A stretch of 49,653 nucleotides of DNA from CAYMCQ01 sp964389025 (GTDB lineage Bacteria; Verrucomicrobiota; Verrucomicrobiia; Limisphaerales; CAYMCQ01): NCBI GenBank assembly GCA_964389025.1, contig CAYMCQ010000023.1, positions 1 through 49,653 of the forward strand, given 5' to 3'. Below, piece by piece: positions 42,501 to 49,653 of the stretch. Position numbers and translations under genes: made by a program. The notes under the pieces are model-generated. The model had not been told where the DNA came from. It worked only from the letters and a program-made list of their open reading frames with translations, and made no database searches. The stretch's first letter is position 1; every line of letters begins with the position of its first letter.

Positions 42501-44756
42501 ACGGTGATCGCCTTGGACAAATTTTTGGATGTGACCCCGCTGGGTAGCGGTCAGCCCGGACAAAATTCTTTGATCGGTCAACTCCGGGGAAATCCCCGCC
42601 CCACAGCGGCTCCCGCTGGCGGATTCACCGGCACGCAAATCTTCAACACCTTTGGCGCGACGAAAGAGCCGGGCGAGCCGAACCATTGCGGCGTTCCCGG
42701 AGGCGCGTCGTATTGGTATGCGTATCAGGCACCGGCAGCGGGAAGATTGTTTGTGAACACCAGCAACAGCACGTTCGACACGGTGCTGGCGGTTTACACA
42801 GGGCCGGCCACGATCACGAGTTTTTCTGACATCGTCTCCGTGGATTGCGCCAATGAGCCGGGGTTCGGCACTGAATCGCTGTCGGTTGCCGCGACCAACG
42901 GGGAAATTTTTTATCTCGTCGTGGACGGCGTCGGCGGAACTTCGGGCGTGGTGACGTTGAATTTCAATCTGGTTTCATCGCCTTCTATCACCGCCCAGCC
43001 GGAGAGCAAGGCGGTGACTCCCGGCTCGAATGTGACTTTCACCGTGACGGCCAGCGGCGGAAGTTCTGTGACCTATCAATGGCGGTTGAATGGCAACGAC
43101 ATCGCGGACGCCACCGACAGCGCCTACACGGTGGTGGCTTCGAACGCGGCCGTGGCCGGCTTGTATTCCGTCGTCGTCAGCAACGATGCGGACGTTGTGG
43201 TCAGTTCAGTGGCCACGCTCACCGTTGTCGGCGAAACAACTAGGCCGAAGGTTGCGATCACCTCGCCCGCGGAAGGTTCGCGCGCGAGCAACACCGTTGT
43301 GACCGTTTCAGGAACGGCGAGCGACAACGCCGGGATTTACCAGGTCCTTTGGCAGATCAACGGCGGCGACAATCAAGTGGCCGATGGAACCACGAACTGG
43401 TCTGCGTCCGTTCCGTTGAATCCGGGAACAAACACCTTCCGAGTTTACAGCGTTGATACCTCGGGGAACACCGCCTCGCCGACAAACTCGCGTAAATTTG
43501 TTTATGTGGTTCTACAACCCTTCGCTTTGATTACAAACGGCATTGGCAGTGTGACACCGAGCCTCGGCGGACAAATGCTGGAGATTGGAAAAAACCACAC
43601 CGTCACGGCCACGCCGGGCGCAGGCCAGCTTTTCATCAATTGGACAGGCGGGAGCACTTCAACAAATCGAGTCCTCACGTTCACGATGCAGACCAACCTC
43701 ATGCTTCAGGCGAACTTTCTTCCCAATCCATTCATCCCACGGCAGGGAACCTACTCGGGACTGTTCTATCAGACGAATGTGGTTGCTCACCAGTCGTCGG
43801 GATTTTTCACCCTCACGGTGTCATCGAGCGGCTCGTTCAGTTGCAAGTTGCTGACGGCGGGCTTGAAACCATCGGCCAAGGGCGCGTTCACCTTCGAAGG
43901 TTTTGCCAATGTGAGCGTCGTGCGAAAGGGTCTTTCGCCGCTGACAATGTCACTGATGCTGGATGTGACCAACCAGACCGGCAAAGTGCTGGGAACGGTG
44001 AGCGACGGCAGTTGGGTCGCGGCGTTGGAAGGCGACCGCGCCGTGTTCAACTCCGTCTCGAACATCGCGCCGCAAAACGGGAAATACACTTTGGCCTTCG
44101 TCCATCAATCGGAGGGCGGCGCTCCGCAACGCCCTGAAATTCCCGGCGGCGACGGGGTTGGAACCGTGACGGTGGACGCTGCGGGCAAACTGGCGTTGAA
44201 AGGCACGTTGGCTGACGGTGTGAAAGCCAGTCAAAAGACCGGCGTGTCGAAACAAGGCCAGTGGCCGTTCTACCTGAACCTTTACTCCGGCCAGGGTTCG
44301 ACGATTGGCTGGCTGACGTTCACCAATCGCGGCACGAGCAGCATCGAAGGCGATGTGAGCTGGATCAAGACCGGCGTCGTGCCCGGCAAGAATTATTTTG
44401 GCGGTTTCACGAATGAAGTGACCGGCGCCGGCTCGCATTATCCGAATCCTGTTCCCGCCGGGCGGATTTTGAGCATCACCAACGGTGAAGTCGTTCTCTC
44501 GGCAAACAACTTGGATCCATCGCTGACGAACGGGATTTTCCTGAACACGAACAACGCGGTGACGGTGACAAGCGGCTCGAACAACCTCAAGCTGACGTTG
44601 ACGGCATCATCCGGCGCAGTCAAAGGCACATTCACTCATCCGACGAATCTGGCTACGACGAAGATCACAGGAATCATATTACCCGAACAAAACGTCGTGC
44701 GCGGTTTCTTCCTCAACACAACGAACAGCGGCGCGGTGATTTTGCAGGGACAATGA
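33595..44756 (+). CDS. Giant secreted surface protein (beta-helix repeats, LamG, Ig-like domains), interrupted only by an assembly gap
   Basis: A cell-surface or secreted protein of at least 3,800 aa. Signal peptide (LLLFTFLLVLTPARA) and an N-terminal NWSVAANW autotransporter-type repeat come first. Then four or more 215-aa Gly/Ser/Thr/Asn-rich repeats (33.97-36.05 kb) predict a beta-helix. A passenger-type strand-loop-strand (ISPGTSPGILTV) and a LamG domain (AAWYPGNGDANDVVG ... FTGAIDEMSLYNRALT) follow. A GATase/ThuA-like domain is at 37.9-38.5 kb and two homologous blocks (FLVVKGQLF) are at 38.5-39.9 kb. A putative-Ig domain, several I-set Ig domains (FQWQFNGVNIAG) and the C-terminal module shared with the S8 protease complete it. 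The frame differs across the 100-N gap only because the gap length is arbitrary. Probable adhesin or polysaccharide-binding role. Confidence 0.9.
33970..36050 (+). repeat. Tandem 645-bp (215-codon) coding repeat
   Basis: The unit recurs with a spacing of exactly 645 bp (for example ACAACGCGGG at 34271, 34916, 35320 after the gap and 35965). Copies are nearly identical at DNA level, with a few changes such as VEARSG versus VQAQVG. The unit is multiple of 3. The last copy is partial and ends at GTVDILSGTLTF. At least three full copies and one partial one must exist, counting the hidden part. Confidence 0.95.
35220..35319. other. Assembly gap (100 N placeholder)
   Basis: 100 Ns lie inside the tandem repeat. 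By repeat phase the true missing length is 341 bp plus a multiple of 645. Replacing 100 by 341 (difference 241, which is 1 modulo 3) brings the two sides of the giant gene into one frame. Confidence 0.95.
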
Positions 44757-44783
44757 GTTTTCCTGGCAGGATTTAAGTTGGGA

Positions 44784-47357
44784 TTAATTCGGACGCAAAG
44801 GGGTCACTGCGAATCCCAACTGCTCGCCCAGCGCGAACAATTTCTCCACCCATCCACGCGTCTGTTCGTCGTCCTGTTTCGCCTTCTCGCGCAACCTCGG
44901 CAGAATCCTTTGCAGCATTTCCCAGTAGGTGTTTTGCACCTTCCATAAATTCAGTTCGAGCGGCAGCGGTTTCGCGACGGTGGCGATGCCGATGAGATTT
45001 TGCAGCAGCGTCAAATCGTCAGGCTTCGCGGCGAGGCGCTCGATCATCGCTTCCATCCGGCTTTTGATCACGAAGGCGAGGTCGGCGTCAAAGAGGTTCA
45101 TCCCGCCGTGGCGGGACGCGTGCGCCTCCTCGATGAGGCTGCGAAGCTCGTCGAAGTCCGGCGCGTCGGAATCAAACTGGCGGCAGATGTCCACGTGCAG
45201 AATAAAATCCGACACCGTGCGCATCGCGGGCAGGAGCGGCGCGCCGATGTCGCGAAGAAAACGCATCAGTGGCGTGTAGCGACCGGCGATGTTGCGGAAA
45301 TGTTCTTCGAGATCGTCGCGCGTCGAGACGAGAATCTGGTCGAGAATTTTTCGCTGCTCGTCTTTGAAAAGTGATTTGAGCGAGTAAGTCGCGCCGCCGA
45401 AATGATGGTCCAGCCTGCGGATCGTTTCAGGAAAATCGGCGCGGCTAAAAGATTCCTTCAGATCGGCGGCCATCTTTTCGCGCTGCTTCGCGGAGGCAAA
45501 CGCGCGGACGCCGCAGGTCAGGTTGTGTTCGCCCATGAACAGCACGGCGTAGCTCAGCGTGGCGGATTCGCGCGTGATGTCGAAGGTGACGCGCGCGGTG
45601 CCGATGCCGAGTTTGGCGCGGCCGGCGGAATCGAGCTCGCGATTTTCATCCTCGAAACTGTAGAGAAAAATTTTCGTGCGGTCGGAATAAGTCTCGAACA
45701 CGGAGCTGATGGCGTAGTGCGCCACGACTTTCTCGAAATCCACCATCGCGGGCTTGACGAACTTGCCGTAAATGACGCGGCCATCGGCGTATTCGGCGAT
45801 GTTGCTTTTGGCTTTCTCCAGCAGGTTCAAAAATTCCGGCTCCAAATCTTTGTTGAAAACTTCCTTCGCCAGTTGGATTGCGCGGGCGGCGTATTGGATG
45901 ACCTGCACGGTTTCGATGCCGGAAAGTTCGTCGAAAAACCAGCCGCAGCTCGTGAACATGAGCATCGCGTGGCGCTGGATTTCAAGAAGTTTGAGCGCGG
46001 TGATTTTTTGCTCGTCAGAAAGCGCTTGCGTCTTGGACTGCGCCAGTCTTCTGGCGCTTTCGGGAGCGGCGTCGCAATCCAAAGCGCCAGAGGACTGGCG
46101 CAGTCCAAAACCTTGCGGAGATTCGGCCGGTTCGGGAGAGGCGGAATCGTTCGTGGTTGAGTTTCTCTCAAAAAACTTTTCCAGAGTTTCAGGCGAACGG
46201 TCGAGGACGACGGCAATGTAATCGTTGCGCGCACTCCACGGGTCTTTGAAAAACTCGGCGGCCTTTTTTTCAAACAGCGGCGCGAGATGGTCGCGCAGCC
46301 AGTTGAGAGATTCGCGGAGTGGCGCGCGCCAGTTCTGGTTCCAGCCGGCGAAGCCGCCGGAGTTGCAGCCGCAATTTTCCTTCCACCGCCCGACGCCATG
46401 CACGCAACTCCACGCGCTTTCTTCGTGGATCTCGACTTCGTGCGTCGGCGGATGCGTTTCGAGGAACTCGCCGTAATTCGTCAGCCGCGCGAGCTTCTGC
46501 GTCTCGACGTGGTGCAGCGCGTAGGCCAGCGCCATGTCGCCGAAGCGATGATGGTGGCCGTAAGATTCGCCGTCGGTCGCCACGTGGACGAGCTGGCTCC
46601 AATCGCGCTTGTCGGAAAACGCGCTCATCAGGCGGCTGGCGAATTGTTCGCCGCTCATGAGCACGCGCTCGAACGCGATGGCTTTGGAAACCGGGCTGTC
46701 GTAGAAAAACAGATTGATCTCGCGGCCAGATTTCAGTTTTGCGAGGTAGGGGCGCGTCGGGTCAATGCCGCCGTTGCAATCCTGCCACTCTCTTTCGCCG
46801 AGCTTGCGGACTTTGGCGGCTTGATGCGGCGAAAGGATCGTGAATTTGATCCCGAGTTCGGCAAGCACGTCGAGCGATTCGGAATCCACGGCGGTCTCGG
46901 AAAGCCACAGGCCTTCGGGCTTGCGACCGAAGCGCGACTCGAAATCGCGGATGCCCCAGAGGACTTGCGTGAATTTATCGCGGCGATTGGCGAGCGGCAT
47001 GATGACGTGGTTGTAAACCTGCGCGAGCGCGGAGCCGTGGCCGGAAAATTGTTTCCGGCTGAGTTTGTCCGCTTCAATGATGGCGTCGTGGATGGCGGGA
47101 GTTTTTTCCTTCATCCACGTCAGCAGCGTGGGGCCGAAGTTGAAGCTGATCTTGGAATAGTTGCTGACGATTTGCGCGATGCGGTTTTCGCTGTCGAGGA
47201 TGCGGGCGCTCGCGTTCGGCGCGTAGCACTCGGCGGTGATGCGCTCGTTCCAGTCGTGGTAAGGCGCGGCGGAATCCTGAAGCTCGACGGATTCGAGCCA
47301 CGGATTTTCGCGCGGCGGCTGGTAAAAGTGGCCGTGGATGCAAACAAATTTTTCCAT
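44784..47357 (-). CDS. GH57-type glycoside hydrolase with DUF3536 domain, carrying an in-frame palindromic insert
   Basis: GH57 enzymes act on alpha-glucans such as glycogen (amylase, 4-alpha-glucanotransferase, branching enzyme). The 857-aa product has an N-terminal catalytic barrel starting FVCIHGHFYQPPRENPW. The likely nucleophile is Glu154 (GLWLSETAVD) and the acid Asp262 (HVATDGESYGHHH). The rest is the DUF3536 part. Between DRSPETLEKFF and ITALKLLEIQRHAMLM, a stretch of about 45 aa contains GFGLRQSSGALDCDAAPESA, encoded by the palindrome at 46033-46108. This linker insertion is not part of the normal family. Stand-alone gene; ATG at 47357. Confidence 0.9.
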   Translation of the reverse strand: MEKFVCIHGHFYQPPRENPWLESVELQDSAAPYHDWNERITAECYAPNASARILDSENRIAQIVSNYSKISFNFGPTLLTWMKEKTPAIHDAIIEADKLSRKQFSGHGSALAQVYNHVIMPLANRRDKFTQVLWGIRDFESRFGRKPEGLWLSETAVDSESLDVLAELGIKFTILSPHQAAKVRKLGEREWQDCNGGIDPTRPYLAKLKSGREINLFFYDSPVSKAIAFERVLMSGEQFASRLMSAFSDKRDWSQLVHVATDGESYGHHHRFGDMALAYALHHVETQKLARLTNYGEFLETHPPTHEVEIHEESAWSCVHGVGRWKENCGCNSGGFAGWNQNWRAPLRESLNWLRDHLAPLFEKKAAEFFKDPWSARNDYIAVVLDRSPETLEKFFERNSTTNDSASPEPAESPQGFGLRQSSGALDCDAAPESARRLAQSKTQALSDEQKITALKLLEIQRHAMLMFTSCGWFFDELSGIETVQVIQYAARAIQLAKEVFNKDLEPEFLNLLEKAKSNIAEYADGRVIYGKFVKPAMVDFEKVVAHYAISSVFETYSDRTKIFLYSFEDENRELDSAGRAKLGIGTARVTFDITRESATLSYAVLFMGEHNLTCGVRAFASAKQREKMAADLKESFSRADFPETIRRLDHHFGGATYSLKSLFKDEQRKILDQILVSTRDDLEEHFRNIAGRYTPLMRFLRDIGAPLLPAMRTVSDFILHVDICRQFDSDAPDFDELRSLIEEAHASRHGGMNLFDADLAFVIKSRMEAMIERLAAKPDDLTLLQNLIGIATVAKPLPLELNLWKVQNTYWEMLQRILPRLREKAKQDDEQTRGWVEKLFALGEQLGFAVTPLRPN
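46033..46108. repeat. 76-bp palindromic element inside the GH57 reading frame
   Basis: Arms of 28 bp (46033-46060 and 46081-46108), inverted with one mismatch, enclose a 20-bp loop. Each arm is itself a hairpin (GCGCCAG-TCTT-CTGGCGC). It has the same nested plan as the intergenic elements. It has no stop codon in the coding frame and encodes about residues 417-442. Confidence 0.9.
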
Positions 47358-47409
47358 CTGCGACCACGTTACGAGAGCGGCTTTTGCCGATAAAGAAATT
47401 TCGCGCTAT

Positions 47410-47564
47410 TTTGGAGTGCGGTGACTTGTCACCGCTTTGCTGCTTCGCCGACTCGTCGGCGAAGCAGAGCCGCGTTTCAGCGGCTCGCGATAAAACGATG
47501 ACACTCTACGTTCGACGGCGACAAGTCGCCTGCCAAAAGCGCGGACAAGTCCGCGCACTCCAAA
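47410..47564. repeat. Composite palindromic element upstream of GH57, truncating the VOC gene
   Basis: Outer arms TTTTGGAGTGC (47410-47420) and GCACTCCAAA (47555-47564) enclose hairpins GCGGTGAC-TT-GTCACCGC, GCTTCGCCGAC-TC-GTCGGCGAAGC, GAGCCGC-GTTTCA-GCGGCTC, GGCGAC-AA-GTCGCC and GCGGAC-AA-GTCCGC. It replaces the 3' half of the VOC gene and lies 53 bp upstream of the GH57 start. Confidence 0.85.
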
Positions 47565-47755
47565 GTGTAGGGAGCGGCGTGGACGCGCTCAACTTTCTGA
47601 ATCCGCAGCATCGAATCGCCGACTCGAAACACCAGCGCCGGCGGTTCGTCCGCCACAAATTCCAAACCAAGCGCTCGCTCATAGAACGCTCGCGAAGCTG
47701 TGGCGTTCGCGGTCGCAAGGAACAAAATGGGGTTGTCGAGTTTTAGGGCAGACAC
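47477..47755 (-). pseudogene. VOC-family (glyoxalase-like) protein, 3' half replaced by a palindromic element
   Basis: The first 63 residues are a normal VOC half-module: NPILFLATANATASRAFYER, ALGLEFVADEPPALVFRVGD and MLRIQKVERV. From TLECADLSALL on, the protein is encoded by the palindromic element. The second beta-alpha-beta-beta-beta half, with the usual W...DPDGN end, is missing. VOC proteins include glyoxalases, dioxygenases and resistance proteins; the original activity cannot be told. Lost second half makes function unlikely. Confidence 0.8.
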
Positions 47756-47809
47756 AACTGGAGAACTGCCGGCGTTATGACGAACGAAAATTTGCCGCCT
47801 AGCACAGGA

Positions 47810-48194
47810 TCAGGTATCATTGTAGCACCGCCTTGATGTAAACGGAGTCGACGCGATCAGTCTTAATATCGAGATACACCTGCACGAAGCGCGTATTGAA
47901 GCCCCCGTCGAATCCTAAGGGAGTGCTTGCCCCTCGGGACAAATTATAGTGTAGAAGACGTTGCGTCGGCCCTACACCGTTAGAGCCGAATCCTTTGTCG
48001 AGGTCAGGTTTACCGAGCGCGTTCGTAACGGTTTGATATGAATCTCCCGCTTTTAGCCTAATTGCTTTCTCCACTATTTTGCGCTGCTCGTCTGGAGGTC
48101 GTCCAATGAACCTCGTTTCCTGTGCGAGAGCGCCTATGATTCCGACTAAAAATAGGAAAGAGATTAATATTTTCATACGGTGAATGATACCTGA
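47810..48194. repeat. 12-bp perfect inverted repeats flanking the BamE-like gene
   Basis: TCAGGTATCATT (47810-47821) is repeated as its reverse complement AATGATACCTGA (48183-48194). The pair brackets the 360-bp gene at 47817-48176 almost exactly. This could be a small cassette with terminal repeats or two copies of a dispersed repeat. Confidence 0.6.
47817..48176 (-). CDS. Small exported protein, SmpA/BamE-like
   Basis: The 119-aa product has a signal peptide (ILISFLFLVGIIGALA|QE) and a mature part. The segment IRLKAGDSYQTVTNALGKPD has the beta-turn pattern (G-s-xx-V-xx-xLGxPD) of SmpA/OmlA/BamE-like repeats. No lipobox Cys is seen, so it is probably periplasmic. Lower GC than neighbours. 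It lies between two perfect 12-bp inverted repeats. Role unknown; BamE proteins help outer-membrane assembly, but this resemblance is weak. Confidence 0.6.
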   Translation of the reverse strand: MKILISFLFLVGIIGALAQETRFIGRPPDEQRKIVEKAIRLKAGDSYQTVTNALGKPDLDKGFGSNGVGPTQRLLHYNLSRGASTPLGFDGGFNTRFVQVYLDIKTDRVDSVYIKAVLQ

Positions 48195-48288
48195 CCTTTA
48201 GATTAGCTGCACGTTTTTCAGTCTAACACTTTTCATGGTTTTAAATTTCTCCACTGCGAAGTTTTTTGTCTGACAAAGGCTGCAAATC

Positions 48289-49047
48289 TTAAACCCCCAA
48301 CAACATCCTCAGAATTTTCTTTTTCTCGATCGGTTCACCGAGGCCGAGCGGATATTCCTCCGGCATCGTCGCCGGGTCAACGTAAGTTCCAAACCATTTG
48401 TCCCACAGCACGAACGTGGTGCCGAGGTTCTTGCCGCGCTGCACCGTCGCCGAGTGATGGATACGATGATACTCGGGCGTGATGATGAGGAATTTGAGCG
48501 GACCGATGTTTATTTTGAAATTCGTGTGCTCCCAGAACTGGATCAGCAGCGCGATGGAGTAGCCGATGCCGGCTTCGGCGGGCGACAGTTGAAAAATCAC
48601 GAGCGGCACAAAAGCTTGCGGGATGTTGTAGATGAACGAGTGGAAGAAGCTCGTGCGGAATCCGGCGAACCAATACATCTGCTCGATGGAATGATGCCAC
48701 GCGTGCGTGCGCCAGAGGGTGTCGTATTTGTGCTGCGCGCGATGAATCCAATAGATCATGAAGTCGGCAATGAAGATCGCAGCGGCGATTTTCAAAGCGC
48801 TGGGAACGGTCGAGATGAAGCTTGCCCACGACTGCATGACCTGTGGCGTGTTGTGTCCGATGAGCGCGAAGAAAATTTTTGTCGAGATGCGGTTGACCGC
48901 GAGTGCGAAGGCGAACGAGAGAACATCAAGTTTCAGATCAACGAAGCGATTGACCTGTCGCGCCGGTCGGAGCCGCTCGCAAATCTCAAAGACGACAATC
49001 AGCCCGAAGAAGGCGATGATTTCGCAGGTGTCCTTGCTCAAGTGCAT
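48289..49047 (-). CDS. Fatty acid hydroxylase / sterol desaturase superfamily membrane protein
   Basis: These di-iron integral membrane enzymes hydroxylate or desaturate lipids. The 252-aa product has four or more membrane segments. The three His clusters are complete: WIHRAQH, HAWHHS and EYHRIHH. All eight expected His ligands can be found, so it should be catalytically competent. The substrate is unknown. It is transcribed alone, with a spacer of about 375 bp upstream. Confidence 0.92.
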   Translation of the reverse strand: MHLSKDTCEIIAFFGLIVVFEICERLRPARQVNRFVDLKLDVLSFAFALAVNRISTKIFFALIGHNTPQVMQSWASFISTVPSALKIAAAIFIADFMIYWIHRAQHKYDTLWRTHAWHHSIEQMYWFAGFRTSFFHSFIYNIPQAFVPLVIFQLSPAEAGIGYSIALLIQFWEHTNFKINIGPLKFLIITPEYHRIHHSATVQRGKNLGTTFVLWDKWFGTYVDPATMPEEYPLGLGEPIEKKKILRMLLGV

Positions 49048-49424
49048 CAGTAAATCCTTTCTGGCTCAGCGAGTAATAACGGGTCGGTGAAAGCACGTCC
49101 AGTTTTCATTCTGCGGAGCGCCGCGTTCAAAACAAACCGCGCCATCATTTCCATTTCAAAAGCACTGCCGCTAATTGACTCCATTAACCATCCCTAAATT
49201 CGTGAAAAATTTCACAAAGTTCTTGCTCCGTTAATTTTGTCCGTTAAAAATGTAATTGTAACAAGCGGCGCTTATCAGCGGCGAGACAGCGAAAAGTTCT
49301 TCATGGTGAGAAAACCCCATGCAAAAACCGTTGACGCTGGAGATTAAAACGGAAAGATAGGCGCGTTTCCGGTTCGATGGTAAGACGCATTCAGTTGGAT
49401 TTTTTTTCGCGACGCACGATTTAG
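49048..49424. other. Intergenic spacer between the hydroxylase and cytochrome genes
   Basis: No gene is supported. It separates two divergent genes and so should hold both promoters. GTGAAA-AA-TTTCAC (49202-49215) is a short inverted repeat that could be an operator. No clear -35/-10 pair was assigned. Confidence 0.45.
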
Positions 49425-49653
49425 ATGTCAGCAATTTTTCCAAAGTGGACAAACCGATTGCCTTTGATGGTGATCGTCGGCGGGCTTTTTGTCGGGGCTG
49501 CGGTCACCGCAGGTTTCACTTATTACTTCACGCCGAAATACACGGACGTAGGCTACAAACCGATTCAGCCCGTCGGTTTCCTGCATTCAACTCATGCAGA
49601 TCAACTTGGGATTGATTGCCGCTACTGCCACAGCGCGGTTGAAAAATCCTGGT
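49425..49653 (+). CDS. actA: Start of a multihaem c-type cytochrome, likely ActA of alternative complex III
   Basis: The 5' 76 codons are present; the rest runs off the window. The product starts with an anchor (LPLMVIVGGLFVGAAVTAGF). A motif-like segment, GYKPIQPVGFLHSTHADQLG, follows, and the first haem site is CRYCH. The GF-HS-H...-G-DCRYCH pattern is typical of the pentahaem ActA subunit of alternative complex III (quinol-oxidising respiratory complex). If correct, actB to actF should follow just outside the window. An alternative is a cytochrome c7/c3-type nitrate- or sulfite-reductase-linked protein. Confidence 0.8.
   Translation, partial: MSAIFPKWTNRLPLMVIVGGLFVGAAVTAGFTYYFTPKYTDVGYKPIQPVGFLHSTHADQLGIDCRYCHSAVEKSW

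Overview
The window reads as a draft-genome contig of a high-GC, Gram-negative member of the Verrucomicrobiota, probably the Pedosphaera/Limisphaerales side. This is an inference from several features. There is an outer-membrane-type Mla lipid transport set, an lpx-linked Gfo/Idh oxidoreductase, and a cytochrome that looks like subunit A of alternative complex III. There are giant beta-helix/LamG/Ig surface proteins, and a very high density of small palindromic repeats, some of them inside reading frames. No CRISPR array or rRNA gene was seen.

Layout. 1-6 kb is housekeeping: the dnaK 5' end (with an in-frame stop), pyrE, an HExxH membrane protein, a coiled-coil membrane protein, a diacylglycerol-kinase-like gene and uvrB. 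6-7.6 kb holds a MntA/HepT (MNT/HEPN) toxin-antitoxin pair, a stray copy of the uvrB 5' end and gene debris. 7.6-14.6 kb holds a decayed IS66 element, a secreted subtilase (S8) with a surface-type C-terminus, a 217-bp segment bounded by 19-bp inverted repeats, and a broken IS4-family element. 14.6-21.2 kb holds a nucleoside-type MFS transporter, folK, dapB, dapA and an mlaE-F-D operon. It ends at a 3' fragment of a lysine tRNA gene.

21.2-30.7 kb is the accessory part. A Gfo/Idh gene is followed by a frameshifted GmrSD-type (DUF262/DUF1524) gene, two remnants that look like the start of lpxB, a PIN toxin pair, a damaged HicBA pair, mazG, a RelE/ParE pair, a mini-kinase and a TetR-controlled cassette inserted into a VanZ-family gene. 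30.7-44.8 kb holds comEC and one giant surface protein. That gene is broken only by an assembly gap inside a 645-bp tandem repeat. 44.8-49.6 kb holds a GH57 glycosidase with a palindromic element in its reading frame, a truncated VOC gene, a BamE-like lipoprotein, a fatty-acid hydroxylase and the start of a multihaem cytochrome.

The most interesting pattern is a repeated architecture: accessory cassettes sit directly upstream of a host gene, and on their far side is an orphan copy of that gene's first codons. It is seen at uvrB (71 bp, about 85% identical, cassette MntA/HepT) and at a vanZ-like gene (98 bp, one mismatch, cassette TetR/SRPBCC/TfoX/Cys-rich). It is also likely at lpxB, where two decayed starts alternate with GmrSD, PIN and HicBA genes. 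It looks like a way of loading defence or toxin genes at translation starts while regenerating the target gene's 5' end.
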